Shown one piece after another: positions 1 to 11,848 of a stretch of DNA of 64,000 nucleotides. The translations under genes were made by a program, and so were the position numbers. The notes below the pieces were generated by a model, which saw only the letters and a list, made by a program, of their open reading frames with translations, was not told the origin of the DNA and searched no databases. Source of the DNA: Henricia sp. BOLD:AAB3569 (Eukaryota > Echinodermata > Asteroidea > Spinulosida > Echinasteridae). The stretch is from contig JBBELK010000450.1 in the NCBI GenBank assembly GCA_037783545.1, positions 682,001-746,000 of the forward strand, read 5' to 3'. Each line of letters starts with the position of its first letter. Within the stretch, counting starts at the first letter, position 1.

Positions 1-124
1 CTAGACCCGACTAACCATTGTTGACTAGACTGCTGGGGGCCCCAAATGGTTGAATTACCGTACAGTCAACTTGATTACTTCATAACCTCAAATACACTAC
101 TCACAATAAGTCTGCGATATTCTT

Positions 125-449
125 GGGTTTCACTTGGCTTAACAACTGGTTGCTATCCGCCATTACTGCGTCCATACTATGGCACGCCAAAGCGGAAATT
201 AATTAAACACTGATAATTTTGCCATCAACCCTAAAAAACATCTCAACATTTTTAAGAACTTGCCAACAAAAGCATGGTATGCCAGTTTCAAACAGTCTAT
301 CAACATTTAAAAGTCATGGCAATTTTGTTTTGTCTTTATTTGCCAAAATATGTGTCAACATTAAATGTTGAATTATTTTTCGCTTTGGCGTGCCATAGTA
401 TGGACACAGTAATGGCGGATAGCAACCGTTGTCAAGCCAAGTGAAACCC
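125..449. mobile_element. MITE with 70 bp inverted arms
   Basis: 125-194 and 381-449 are inverted copies (TTTCACTTGGCTT outermost, ATGGCACGCCAAAGCG innermost); the 186 bp centre is AT-rich. Confidence 0.85.
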
Positions 450-668
450 AAAAATTGGTATGTTGTCAAATTTTGATAATTTTTTTTCTTCCAATGGCTG
501 TGACAAGGTGTCTGTCATGCAGATACATTTGTCTTCTACAAAATCATTCAAGCGGAATGCATACCCTCAATAAAATATCTGCGTACCGGTACACCCCACA
601 ATATCCCTAACTTATTGTAAGTGGTGTACCATCTGTGACGTGGGTAACTTGTGCCTTCTCATTCAAGC

Positions 669-1099
669 TGGATTCACAGTCTTTTTGCGTGTAAATTTGA
701 TGCACATCGCTTTGAGAAAAAGTGGGTCATTCTATAAATTTGGGGTCCAATTTTTCTGTCCCCTGTTACGTCTGACATCTTGTAAAATGTTGTATTTTGT
801 AAATTCAGGACATATTCTTTAAATGCTTTCTATTTCAAAGAGTGATTACATAAAGTACAATTCATAAAAATATGTTTTGAAGGCATTTTTAATAATACTT
901 GTTTGGCAAATGGCAGTATGTCAGGTGTAACAGGGACAGGAAAATGTCACACGTTGGACCCCAAATTTATAGAATGACCCAAGTGGAGTGGATGGAATAT
1001 GAAGTGAAACGGCGGACAGCAAGCGTTTTTATGATTCTGTGGATTTCGGTGCGTGTGAAATTTACACATACTAAGGCATAAAAAGGCTGTGTGAATCCA
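669..1099. mobile_element. MITE, TGGATTCACA ends
   Basis: Inverted repeats including GGGTCATTCTATAAATTTGG and its complement at about 957-977. Shares terminal and subterminal motifs with 12590-12790 and 37802-37990. Confidence 0.78.
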
Positions 1100-1208
1100 C
1101 CCCTGGATTAGATACCACAGTGATTGTCCACATGAAATGTTTAAATTCCTCGAATCTTGCCATTTTTATTTCTCAGAACTGGGCACCGAAGCAACCCAAC
1201 ACAATGTG

Positions 1209-1376
1209 ATGACAACGATGAACGATAGTGGCGTTATCCTACAGATGGTTAAATCAGTTATCCCAACATTACACTACAACAAACACAAGGGACAAGATGG
1301 CCGCATAGGAACCATTGGGGGATGCAAGGAGTACACAGGAGCTCCATACTTTGCTGCTATGGCTGCTCTTAAAACG
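1209..1376 (+). CDS. NAXD: NAXD coding exon 1
   Basis: Encodes the N-terminus with the KGQDGRIG motif and ends ...AALKT before a GTTAGT donor, phase 0. The frame stays open upstream to 1137 and a TTTCTCAG acceptor sits at about 1170-1177, so this may be an internal exon in a longer, mitochondrially targeted transcript. Confidence 0.88.
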
Positions 1377-4300
1377 GTTAGTTGGTAGGGTTTGCCTCAT
1401 TGAGCAATTTTGAGTTCTTCACACTAACTCCATTGAAATCAGCAGGGTTAAATTCATTTTCTTATGGTATTTTCAGACGGCTAAAGGTTCAGAGGGCTCC
1501 TTTTTTTTTTAGCCCCAATCCAATTAATGGACTCGGTGGGGGTTCGCTGGAGCTAAAGTGAGTTAGTCCAAAATGCCCTCCCATTCAAACGGTGATGATA
1601 ACTCCGGAGCTACAGTTTCAAAGGAGCTAAAATGTGGTCAAATTTGATAGCATATTAACATTGACCAGATGCCACAGAGCGAGGTCAGTTGTGTTCAGTC
1701 AGTAAATAATGGTGGAGCTAAGTCATAAAAGAAACCCCGCGGTGCTGAAAGTGGGGCTAGCCCCACACATTTTTGGGGCTACATTTAGGGAGGGCTAGCC
1801 CCAGAGCTAGCGCTAAATTGCGTTCTAACGACGGGGTTTGGGGTGGAGCTAGCTAGCTCCAGAGATAGCCCCTCGTCTGAACGACCTATAAATTTAAGGC
1901 ATTAGAAAGCATTAAAAAATATGAAATTGTTAGCTAGATTTTGGGCCTGTGGTGGCCGAGTATGGAATTCTTTCCTGTTTTGGAGGTTTAATTGGTCTTA
2001 AAAAGGCATTAAAAAAGGTCTTAAAAAGTCTTAAATTTGACTTGCTGAAACCCGCGGACACCCTGATCAGGGAAGTCGCCTTATTCGACAAAGATTACCC
2101 GATTGTTAGTTTATGAAGTGTGTGTACACATCTCACTTAGCGACGATCAAATGAAGATTAACGATAGTATACATGATTGGTAAACTGTGTGATTGAAGAT
2201 ATGCATGATTAAAACCAACCTGAGCAAAAACCAGCTCCGTACTTCGTCTAACTTTTGAGAAAACAGTCAAAAAATGGTTTGCAGTCATTTCGCCCCAAAA
2301 CCACTTCGCCCTGAACCACGGCCTGTGCACGAAGTGGCATTTGGGCGATGTAGTCTTTGGACGAAGTAATTTTGGGCGAAATGGCACTCGGGCGAAGTGG
2401 TTTGGGGCGAATTGAATTTTCGTCTCATGAGACGAAAACTAATTGTTTTACTAATTTCTCAAAGACTATAGCACTTCAGACAAAACCATTTCAGGGGAAG
2501 TTTTCTACGGTCATCATGTTTATATTAAGTGTAAGTTAAGCGTAAATCTGTGAACATTTCTGATTCTCGAGATTACCAATGATGTATACTGCCTTTAAAC
2601 AAAGAGTGGTACTGTTCATATTAGGCAACCGCTAAGGAAGATCAAATTGAGCTGTGTGATGCAATAATGGCGTGGTCACACATGCACGTCGAGCGTCTAG
2701 CATCTGATACTCAAAAGGTCCTTTATGTTGTTTTCAATATGTCATTCATACATAAACAAAAATTGCTTGCCAGACACTTGATACCTCACCTGTACATGCG
2801 ACCAGACTTGCTAAATATTTCCATTGATTGAACGGAGCGTTAAATTTGCTTTGTTGAATGAAGCAATTTCTTCATTGAAAGAAGCTACTAATGAAGAAGT
2901 CTGTATTCCCATCAGAATATCTCTTTATTGAATCATTGTTGATTCTTTTTCGAACAAAACAAATTTCCGAATGGAGTTAAATATTTGCCATTCAGCACAT
3001 ATCAAAATCTTACCCCTTCTAAGAAGGTGGGTTGAATTCCAACATTTGATTAATTTTTCTTCCTTCAGGGTTGTGATCTGTCCCATGTATTCTGTGCAAA
3101 GGAAGCGGCACCAGTTATCAAGTCCTATTCACCGGAACTCATTGTACATCCTATTCTGTAAGAAACATCTTCATCTTCCTTTTATTCACCCTTTAACCAG
3201 TTTATGCAGGGATTATTTTTGGCCCCCCAAAAAAGGGGAAAACAGGCAAATATGATTGGCCAAAAGTTAAGACCAGGGCTGTGTTTCATATACGCGAACG
3301 TTTGTAAACGTTAGCACCAGCATTTTGCCCAATGTGGAACGTTTTGTTTGTTAAAATACGTTGCCAAGATGGCAGCGCCCACAGTCCCAGCGGTCGTAGC
3401 GACGTTGTAATGTGACACACTGTTGCTTAGGCGAACAAAAAAAATAGTTCTGCTTCCGATTACATGGCATTTCAAAATAGGGTAGGTAGGTAGGGATTTT
3501 TTTTTTTTTTGCCAATTTTTTTTGTGCACAATCATATGGAGGCATCTGCGTGTAGTCAAGGCTTAAGGGTAACAGTAAAACAATGGAAACTCCACTCAAC
3601 TTTAATACCAGCAACAAACCAGAACTATAAAAAAAGAGCAGTCACTGAACACTAAACACTAAACACTAAACAATCCTGCTCTAACTAACATAAATTTAAA
3701 AAAAAGCTGGTTCTATCGCTCTAAAGATTTACCCAAATGCGAGGTAATCCGATTCATTTTGAATCCACCCGCAACTGATGAAGGGCAGACGGAAGCCCAG
3801 AAAGCTAGCTCTTGCTAAACCTAAAGGAACTGAAAAACGTTCCTTTACTCGCACAACCAAAAACGGGGAAACTCTCCCATACCACCAATGCACAATTAAC
3901 TCAGTAAAACGGAACAATTGGACACACTTAAATTTTGAAATTAAAATAACATATTTTATTTTCAAACAATAAAAAAAAATTAAAAAAATTGGGTCGGTCG
4001 GGAAACCGGAAGCAGAACTATTATTTTTTTTGGCCTTACCAAATTTTGAAATGTGACACGTTGCCTTTGATTGTCTTGCCAGCGATAAGAGAAGAAACCA
4101 CAAGGTGTAATTTATTTGTTATTTTCAAAACTGGAAACCATCGTCTGTCATCTTTCATCTTTCATGTCGCGTGCGCCTTTTTGAAATGACTCGAGAACAT
4201 CGCGAACAAAAGTTTGTTGGTGAACGTTGGTGGTGCACAATACGTTCCGCTCAAAATTGTTGGCCAACGTTTGCAAACGTTTGCGTATGTGGAACACAGA

Positions 4301-7300
4301 CCAGGCCAAGCAACACAAAATCTGACTCTTGAGAGTCATGAATCTTCTCACCAAATAAACATACTTGACAACATTCCGAGTCCACCGCCCCTGTGACTAC
4401 ACATTGCCACAACGTGTTTACACATCCTCCGGCATCAAGTGGCCTGACATTCTGACCCTAACAAAAGTGAAAATGTTGATAATTTTGGACGGCCCCTTAA
4501 TATTTGATTTCAGAGACAGCGACAATGCAGTTGAAGAAACGTCTGCTTGGTTGCCTCGTATACACACCCTCGTCATAGGTCCAGGTCTTGGTCGAGACAA
4601 AGAACTCTTGAGCAATGTATTGGTAAGGATACACTTGTGAAAAAAAAAATATCCCGGGGTAAGAGTTGAGAAGTTGATCAGTAAGTGCAGATTTGATAAA
4701 AAAAACAAATTTAGAACCGAGAAAACTTTAAGATTTCGTGAGGAAACTCTTGGACATTGTTCAGCCCGTCTGATATGTTTTCCACACAAGGTCAATTACT
4801 CAATTCTTTCCTTTCCTGGACAATATTTTGCTTTCTTTTGTTCAATTTTTTTGTTAATTTTCCAGCCTAAAGGCACAGGCTCGTCAGTAATGCCTCGGTC
4901 ACATTTGCCGCGGCAGCCGTGGGGTCTAAAATATCTACGGCCAATAGCAATTATAGGGCCGCCGCAGCATTCCCACGGTCACATACTGTAGCAGTCACAT
5001 ATGTTAGGGTAGCCGCACTGCATATTTTGAATTTGTGGAGACAGAAAACCTGCAGCAGCCGTACTGCCATTGAAGTGATGATGCACGGTCCCCTTAGGGC
5101 GTCCCTGCGGCGGCCGTAGGTTTTTGACAAATACCAAGGCAGATGCAAGGTAGCCGCAAGACGCCCGCAAGGGGACCATACGGTGACCGTGCGGCCAGAC
5201 TGACGCTACCACTACACCCCTGGAGTATATAATTGCTACAGCAAACCTAGAAATGAAAAAAGCTGTAACTCCGCGCTATAATCCCACGGCGACCCCTATG
5301 GCCTGTAAAAGATAGGGATATGCCCTAGGGTGACCCTGAGGCCACCGCAGATCATCTGCGGCCGCCGCAGGTATCTCTCGATTTCGGGGGGCTATGGCCG
5401 CCGTATCCCAGCCGCAGAGCAAATGTGACTGAGGTACAATGCGCGTGCGCCAAATTCGTGCCACGAAATACGCAGCTCCGTAGCAAAGGAATGTACGTTT
5501 GTTTGTACGTGTAATGAAATTAGCCTTTTGTGGGTTTCACATGAATATCGTCTTATGTGCTGATGTACATGTACCTCCTCTCGCATGCACATTTGTGACA
5601 GGCTCTAGGAAAATGAGTCACAAGTCGCGCTGGCTAGTATTCTTTTTGCGACCATAAAAAGAAATCCGCGGCAAATCCACGCTCAATAAAATACCAAAAC
5701 ACAATGGAAATTCCTGGCGGTGCCCAGATACCGCCTGAAATGTCTGTGTTCCCCCTGGAATGTCTGTGTTACGCCTGGAATTTCTTTTGTGTTTAGGTAT
5801 TTTAATGAACGTAGAAATGCCACAGATTTCTTTTTATGGTCGCAAAAAGAATACTAGCCAGCGCGACTTGTGACTCATTTTCCTAGAGCCCGTCACATTT
5901 AGTATTCAGATGACCAGACCTAATTTTTGTTGCTATGTAAGTAATCGAGTGCACATAGCAAACATGAAGTACATGAGTGGATGTGAACATCCTGTAGTTG
6001 TGATACTATTTTAAAATATAACTTGTCTGAAATGATTGATTTCAGGCAGAAAACGGGCCACTGAAACAATACCTTTTACAGTTTATTTCTTCTTTTTCAC
6101 CCCAAAGTACATCATCTCTGCTGCCAAGGAGTTGAATATCCCCATGGTAATTGATGCGGTAAGTAGTGTGTGATCTTATTTCTGGATGGATTTTACAAAA
6201 CGAGCCTCAAAGTCCCAATACATCTTTTGTTTTTTAACCCTTTGCAACACAAAATCCATGCATGGATTTTTAAGGTTTTCTGTAGTATTGTGACTGAAAT
6301 TTCTACAAAGTAGTGTTGGGTCAGTCCATGTCAAATCGCCCAAAAATATTAACATTTTAAACCCGACTCTCTCAGATTGTGGGATCCCACAGCACCAAAT
6401 ATCAAAATTTAGATCAATCGGACCAGTGGTTCTGGAGATACGGGCCCCCGAAATTTGGAATTTTTGGCTAAAAGCGGCATGGACGTCCACCTTTGAACCC
6501 TTATATCTCAGGAACTACTGAGCCAATGTTCACAAAATTGGTGTTGTTGGTAAGGTGATTAGTCAAGGATTCCACATTTGCCATTATTTTGGGGATTGAA
6601 GTATGTTGGGGGTGCATTGACCCTTGCTCTGTATATGTCGGACGAACCCATATTGTGCATTCTCACGCCAAAAAAATAGGCCTCCTGTTGCGGTCAGACA
6701 TACTGGTACATGCTTCATTGTTTGAAGTAAACAATATTTACAGGATGGCTCTTTATTTAGAATTTAGAAAAGAAAACAAGAGAGCACACCCCTCCCCACC
6801 CCCATTTTGTATGGCATATTTGAAAATCATGACCAATGTCATGTGGCCTAGCTGTTATCTTCCTTTTTGCTTGGTGTACATGGCAGTTGCGCCGAAGAAG
6901 ATAAAATATCTCTTCAGGCTCTATTCAAGCACATGCGTGATATAAAACTTATCGCAATGCTCATGTCTAGCATTTTTTAACAAAAACATGCCAACCTTTT
7001 AACCCATTTAACCCATTGGGTGATTTGACATGGAATGACCCTGTGTCAACATTATTATTAATTCTTTCTGGTTTTGAATCACATTTTTATCACATTAAAG
7101 TTGCAGCTGTCACATGGCAATCCTTGTATATTTCAGGATGCAGTGTTTCTTCTTGGTGATAATCCAGAAGTCATTGAAAACTACACCAATGCAATCCTCA
7201 CACCCAATGTTGTAGAGTTTGATCGACTCTACAGAAAAGTGGTCAGTGCAATTATTATTCTTTATATCAGGTTTTATTATGGAACTTCAATTACGAAAAG

Positions 7301-9776
7301 ATGTTTAGTTACTGGTATAAAATCAGAAAATAGAATTAACAACAAAGACATGTCAGCATGTCTTCGTTTTTACTTAATTCTATTTTTCAATTACTTCAAT
7401 AGACCATATTCCTGACCGCGTGAGGGTGCTCGAACTGGGGGTGATTTGGGGGGAAATGTTGCGTGCGCGGTCCCCTGGCGCTCGTACAGATTTCCAGTAA
7501 AAGTAAACATTTGGAACGCGTGCGTGCATGCATAGCGCGTTTTGTGTTCGAACATTTTGTGCGCGCGGGCCACTTGCCAGCGCCCTCACACGTTCAGGAA
7601 TAGTCTTTCAGGAATACAGCTTTCCTGTAGTATGGTGGAACAAAAGCAGAGGGCGCAATTTTTTTTTGGTTTAAACTTTTGTTCGTTTGTAAAAATGCAT
7701 TTTTTAACAAGAACAAAAGCTGGTTTATCTGTTTTATGTTACAGAGACAGAATCATAAATGAAATAAATAAATGAATAGGTGTTTGGTACTACAAAATCA
7801 GAAAATAGAATTAAGTAACGACAAAGACATGCTAAAGCATTTTTTGACTTGCACTCATTAAAGCAAAACTCTTAAGAGTTAAACTTTGTCTTTACTGCAT
7901 ACATGTAGATGGATGAGGACCCTGAGCACGCTGAACCAGTAGGCAACACCATGAGACTAAGCCAAAAACTAGGTCATGTGACCATCGTAAGGAAGGGAGA
8001 AAATGACGTTATATCAAACGGAGTCAATGGTGAGTGAAGTCTGCTTGTATGCATATGTAGACCCATTGCACCGGCGGCCACGACATTGTTACATATGTCA
8101 TGCGTGGGTAGGCACATTGTGGATTTATTGTCGCATGTCGGTGCAAAGGGCTTATTGCATAACCATGTTAATAAGAAGTCTTTGGAACTTTCCAGAATAA
8201 GAACCTTGTATTATTGGGAATGGGCCAAATAGAGTTCAATGCGTCCTAATGCATAGTTCCGACCTGTCAATCAAGCCAAACCCGCCGACCAATCAGAACA
8301 AAGCTAGGTCAAAGTGATGCAATCATCACACAATCACGCGATTTTCTGCCCATACAGTTTGTATGTTGTATGCGCCAGTGACCGGGTGAATTTTGGTTTC
8401 AATGTCGGGCGATTCGCTGTTCAAAGGTAGGAAAGCGCATTTTTATGAATATATGTCATCCCTGCATTACTAGCCCTTCGCTCAGTGTGTGCTACGGTAA
8501 CTATCGACCCTAAAACATAAATACCTTTGAGTTTTCTCCAATGAATCTGTGCTTTCCATGCCGAGTCCCGTTGCTTTGTACGTTGTGTGTCGCCATTTTT
8601 TTGCGATTGCTTGTGAGCGCATAGCAACAATATCTAAGGGGCGGGGTTAACTGGGCAATCTCGGAACTATGCATTCCCATACCAACGTCCCAAGGTAAAA
8701 ACAGAGACCCTTCCTAAGACGTGCTGCCTTTTGTGTTTTATCAGTGCTAGTATGCTGTGGGGATGGCAGTGCCAGACGGTGTGGTGGACAGGGTGACATA
8801 CTAGCAGGGGCAATGGGAACGTTCTCCTACTGGTCTCACATGGCTCGTGCAGATACCACCAAAACACCCAAGTAAGTACCGTCCATTCTTTTAAAGAGTT
8901 TCATCGTAAAACGCAATAAACACTATCAAATCAAAACAAAAATAGCGCTTAAGGGTAGATGATCTGTTTTTGAGCGATTTTGCGAATAAAACCATTATAA
9001 ATCAAAAGAAAGACATCAACAAACTCATCCGAAGAAATTTCAGCTTTGTCAAATGTACCACGTTTAAAAAAAACATGAAAATCCATATGCGTTTTCCTGG
9101 TCTTGGCGGGGTGTTTCAAATATTCGTTCTCAGTTGATCGGGTACTATGTGGCTTGCGTCATGCACTCTCTGGCGCACATCATATACTGCGTCTGCACAC
9201 AATCCATAAAAATGCATCGCGTTGGAACACGCACACGCAGTACACAGCGCCCATGCATTTTGGACCGCGTAGATGCGAACCAAAAATAAGTAAATCGTTT
9301 GCAAACGATCTAAATAATTTCATCTTTACGGATTATTTTCTGGTAAAATTATATCATTTTGAGCGGAAACCTTTCATTGGATAGTTGCTATTAATTCAAT
9401 CTTTACTTTCAGAACTTTTCCCCTGTATTAAACTCGTTGATTACTTTTTGGGGTCATTGCAGATGATACACTGGGCCTTTTAACTCGTCTGCTATAGTAA
9501 GCACACCTTTTCAGCCAATGTATATAGCAGCGCTATGAAATTGGCCCCTGGTTATTGGGGCAAATCACACCATTTATAACAGTTTTCGAATCGTGTAATC
9601 TAATTTCTAGCGAGTTCCTGCTACATTTCCTGCCCCCAGTCTGCGCAGCTTACGCCGGTTGTCTCCTCACCAAACGTTGCTCAGCGTTAGCCTTCAGTAA
9701 ATACAAGAGAAGCACTACAACCACTGACCTGATGGCGGAGATTGGACACGCGTTTAATCAGTTGTTTGACGAGTGA
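1209..9776 (+). CDS. NAXD: ATP-dependent NAD(P)H-hydrate dehydratase, whole gene (8 coding exons)
   Basis: Repairs damaged nicotinamide cofactors: it dehydrates S-NADHX/NADPHX using ATP, working with the epimerase NAXE in cytosol and mitochondria. Exons: 1209-1376, 3069-3157, 4514-4622, 6108-6158, 7137-7241, 7909-8029, 8745-8871, 9611-9776; all introns are GT-AG and the phases join without a break, giving 311 residues, close to the cytosolic human form. Visible family motifs: KGQDGRIG (about residues 27-34), the EYTGAPY stretch after it, GPGLGR (108-113), VIDAD (136-140), LTPNVVEF (160-167) and the ribokinase-like GGQGDILAG (228-236), whose Asp is the expected catalytic base. The C-terminus ends in a [11 protein letters not shown] segment usual for the family. 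The start is the first ATG in a frame open back to 1137; an AG acceptor near 1176 could join an upstream leader exon, so the mitochondrial start is unresolved. GUF1 converges from the other side. Confidence 0.95.
1470..1885. mobile_element. MITE rich in GGAGCTA motifs (NAXD intron 1)
   Basis: Termini TTCAGACG...GGCTA and GGGGCTATCTCTGG...CGTCTGAA are inverted. The interior repeats GGAGCTA/TAGCTCC many times. Confidence 0.65.
2163..2597. mobile_element. Family A MITE, copy 1 (NAXD intron 1)
   Basis: Ends AGTATACATGATTGGTAA and its inverse; the centre has a ~21 bp satellite of CGCCCCAAAACCACTTCG and its inverse. Related copies at 21378, 35466, 62164 and 62690. Confidence 0.85.
3069..3157 (+). 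CDS. NAXD: NAXD coding exon 2
   Basis: Bounded by TTCAG and GTAAGA. Encodes [15 protein letters not shown] through IVHPI, the second beta-alpha unit of the ribokinase-like fold. Starts phase 0, ends phase 2. Confidence 0.93.
3272..4305. mobile_element. ~1 kb TIR element with a nested one (NAXD intron 2)
   Basis: Outer termini: CCAGGGCTGTGTTTCATATAC and the inverse near 4290-4305, followed inward by GCGAACGTTTGTAAACGTT. A second TIR pair (AAAATAGTTCTGCTTCCG, 3435, and its inverse, 4008-4031) marks a nested element. Confidence 0.78.
4514..4622 (+). CDS. NAXD: NAXD coding exon 3
   Basis: Bounded by TTTCAG and GTAAGG. Encodes the GPGLGR nucleotide-binding motif (residues 108-113). The first base completes a Leu codon begun in exon 2. 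Confidence 0.93.
4866..5490. mobile_element. CGG-rich TIR element (NAXD intron 3)
   Basis: Begins TTAAAGGCACAGGCTCG-like, shared with 23007. An inner inverted pair CCTCGGTCACATTTGC (4892) and GCAAATGTGACTGAGG (about 5418-5434) bounds a GC-rich centre with repeated GCCGC. Confidence 0.6.
5595..5895. mobile_element. Foldback MITE (NAXD intron 3)
   Basis: Two ~70 bp arms nearly identical in inverse, including AGGAAAATGAGTCACAAGTC and TATTCTTTTTGCGACCATAA. The centre has two tandem copies of GGAATGTCTGTGTT. Confidence 0.85.
6108..6158 (+). CDS. NAXD: NAXD coding exon 4
   Basis: A 51-base exon bounded by CCAAAG and GTAAGT, in phase 0 at both ends. Encodes [17 protein letters not shown]; the conserved VIDAD motif is split across this junction. 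Confidence 0.9.
6318..7041. mobile_element. TIR element, GGGTCAKTCCATGTCAAATC ends (NAXD intron 4)
   Basis: Inverted ends at 6318-6345 and 7015-7041. No coding content recognised. Confidence 0.78.
7137..7241 (+). CDS. NAXD: NAXD coding exon 5
   Basis: Bounded by TTTCAG and GTCAGT, phase 0. Encodes the [12 protein letters not shown] motif (residues 160-171). Confidence 0.93.
7400..7609. mobile_element. Small TIR element (NAXD intron 5)
   Basis: Ends AGACCATATTCCTGACCGCG and an inverted counterpart at about 7583-7609; GC-rich centre of alternating CGCG. Confidence 0.75.
7909..8029 (+). CDS. NAXD: NAXD coding exon 6
   Basis: Bounded by ATGTAG and GTGAGT. Encodes [18 protein letters not shown], the strand carrying the conserved Lys-Gly. 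A family B MITE begins 27 bases beyond its donor. Confidence 0.92.
8056..8153. mobile_element. Family B MITE, copy 1
   Basis: Ends GTAGACCCATTGCACCGGCGG and the inverse GACATGTCGGTGCAAAGGGC-like; interior TAGGCACATTGTGGATTTAT is shared with 17908 and 31736. It begins 27 bases past the NAXD exon 6 donor. Confidence 0.78.
8249..8675. mobile_element. Family C MITE, copy 1 (NAXD intron 6)
   Basis: Perfect terminal ATGCATAGTTCCGA and inverse. Shared interior (GGCGATTCGCTGTTCAAAGG, GTGATTGTGTGATGATTGC-like) with 37254 and 56020. Confidence 0.82.
8745..8871 (+). CDS. NAXD: NAXD coding exon 7
   Basis: Bounded by TATCAG and GTAAGT. Encodes [13 protein letters not shown], the anion-hole and catalytic segment of the ribokinase-like site. 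Confidence 0.94.
8949..9483. mobile_element. Family F element, copy 1 (NAXD intron 7)
   Basis: Nearly full inverse copy of 22345-22838. Short TIR TTAAGGG/TTAAAGGCCC; interior includes CATATGCGTTTTCCTGGTC and GTACTATGTGGCTTGCGTC. Confidence 0.82.
9611..9776 (+). CDS. NAXD: NAXD coding exon 8 with stop
   Basis: Follows a TTTCTAG acceptor. Its first base completes Asn from exon 7. Encodes the C-terminal 54 residues, ending NQLFDE then TGA at 9774-9776. Confidence 0.93.
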
Positions 9777-10760
9777 CCATCGGCACAAAGGTCGATTTTT
9801 ACATACAAAATAAGGTCATATTTTTACTTACACCTTTTTTTTCCTGCTGCAATTTTGAGGTTCTCTAACTTATTTTGACGAAAATCCGAATCATAAAATG
9901 TTTGGCCCAAAATAATAAATTTCATAAGGGTTAGTCCAGCAGTTTCTCTCAATTTGGGCAATAATTGACTTTTTTGAAAATGTCTCAGAAACGACTTATG
10001 ACTAAAATTTAGCATGTTTAGAACCCGTTTCTCAAGCTAATTAATTATCATTTTCCCCCAAATCAGAAATTTTCTAAAATTTAATATTTCATTGTATGGG
10101 TTCTAAGCTACATCTGCAATTTTCAAGAAAAACAATCAACTTTTTTAGCCAAAAATGATAAATTTCATAAGGGGTTAATCCAGCAATTTTTCTCAAAAAA
10201 ATGACTTTTAAAATGTCTCAAACAAACAAAAATTTAGCCCCTTTGGAACCTATTTCAGCAGGTTAATTTTTTTTTTAAAGGAAAATGGATATTTTGGCCA
10301 TCGATTTGAAATTTTTCCTCAAAATCCGATATTTTATTGTCCGGAAGAGCAGTCAAGTTCATATTTAAGGAAAAAAAATCATCTTTGGGCTCTAGCAACA
10401 ATTTCTGCAATTGTGAAGAAAACTGCCGAAATAAGTTCCAAACGGGCTGAAATAATTTTTTTTTAATGAGTTAAGTTTTGGGCAATTTTGAGAAAAAAAT
10501 TGATTTAGATTTTCTCCAATTTGCAGGAAATGTTGCTTAGAACAAGAATAAAATATAACATTTTTCCCCAACAATTTATTTTTCTAAAGAAAAAAAGTAG
10601 CTTGAAAAACCTGCCGAAATAGGTTCCAAATGGGTTAAATTTTCGTTAGGAGTAATTTGAGACATTTGCCAAAAAATATGATTCAGACTTTCTCTAAAAT
10701 TGCAGGAGATGTAGCTTATAACCCTAAGTTGATTTTTTTAAATTTGACTGCTCACCAAGG
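9777..10760. repeat. Degenerate repeats downstream of NAXD
   Basis: AT-rich stretch with loosely repeated sentences, for example ATAAATTTCATAAGGGTTA at about 9917 and 10158, and CTGCCGAAATAAGTTCCAAA at about 10424 and 10611. The NAXD 3' UTR and poly(A) site should fall here or earlier; AATAAA at 10547 is one candidate only. Confidence 0.55.
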
Positions 10761-11079
10761 GAACGAAACAGATGAAAGATTTTATTCCTGGATGAGCAGT
10801 GAAGTCGTTTTATTCCAAGACAAGTAGTTGATATTGCCAAGTTTCATATGTGCACAAAAAGCATCGTAATCCTTGTACATTTCATAACTATAACCATCGT
10901 TTGGTTTGTAGATTTTATAGTACTGTTATAAATAATTGCTTGTTTTTACCATGCTTGGGCTAAATTACGGAACCACCTTTTTTCATTCTCGTAGAACCCA
11001 GGCATGGGCAGCCATGATGGGAGTAGGGACTTTGAGGATCTAGTGTCACGTTTAAATAAGAACATCTGCCCCCTGTCAT

Positions 11080-11848
11080 GGCTAGCCTTGTCCAAGTCTA
11101 TGAGCTGTGGCATCATTAGCGACCTCTCACGATAAACTGTCGCCAGCGACTAGGCTGGTTACCTGAATATCTTGGTCGGATATCCAGACTTACACACGCA
11201 AGGCTAAATTATAGCCTTGTTCTTTCTGTACATGATGTGTTGCTTTATATTTGCGTTGGAAATTTGACGCAATTACTTATGTGAAACCCGAGTGGTTATA
11301 AATATTCATATCTGACATAACATCCAATAAGAGTTCACTATTTTTATACCGTGCGGCGACGAGTTGTAAACATGTCTGTACACGCCACGTTGTTGTGTAT
11401 GCACGCATGGCGACTTCGCATCTGTTACAACTGAGGAAATAACGGTAGTTTGAATTATGTAGCCGACAAATTGATGACTTTCACGAAGACCAGAAGATAG
11501 CCCTCACATATTGTGTAAAGGTAGGCCCTACTATGACGTGTTTGTAAATACCAACTGGGTATATGTACGGAAAATCTGCTATTTTTTCAAACGGCACCGT
11601 GTTGTTTTGTCAAAACAACGGTAAACCAATGAGCTTTTATGTCTCAGTGCTCTCTTTGAAAAATTAGCATAAACAGTCCCCGCCCATAAAACACGTCGTG
11701 TACAGAAACAAGGCTATGATTTAGCCTTGCGTGTGTAAGTCTGGATATCCGACCAAGATATTCAGGTAACCAGCCTAGTCGCTGGCTACAGTTTATCGCG
11801 AGAGGTCGCTAATGATGCCACAGCTCATGGACAAGGCTATGTCATGGC
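11080..11848. mobile_element. Foldback element with ~150 bp arms
   Basis: Arms 11080-11248 and 11685-11848 are inverted copies, including GCTGTGGCATCATTAGCGAC and ATATCTTGGTCGGATATCC. It lies between the NAXD and GUF1 3' ends, directly beside the GUF1 stop-codon repeats. Confidence 0.85.
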
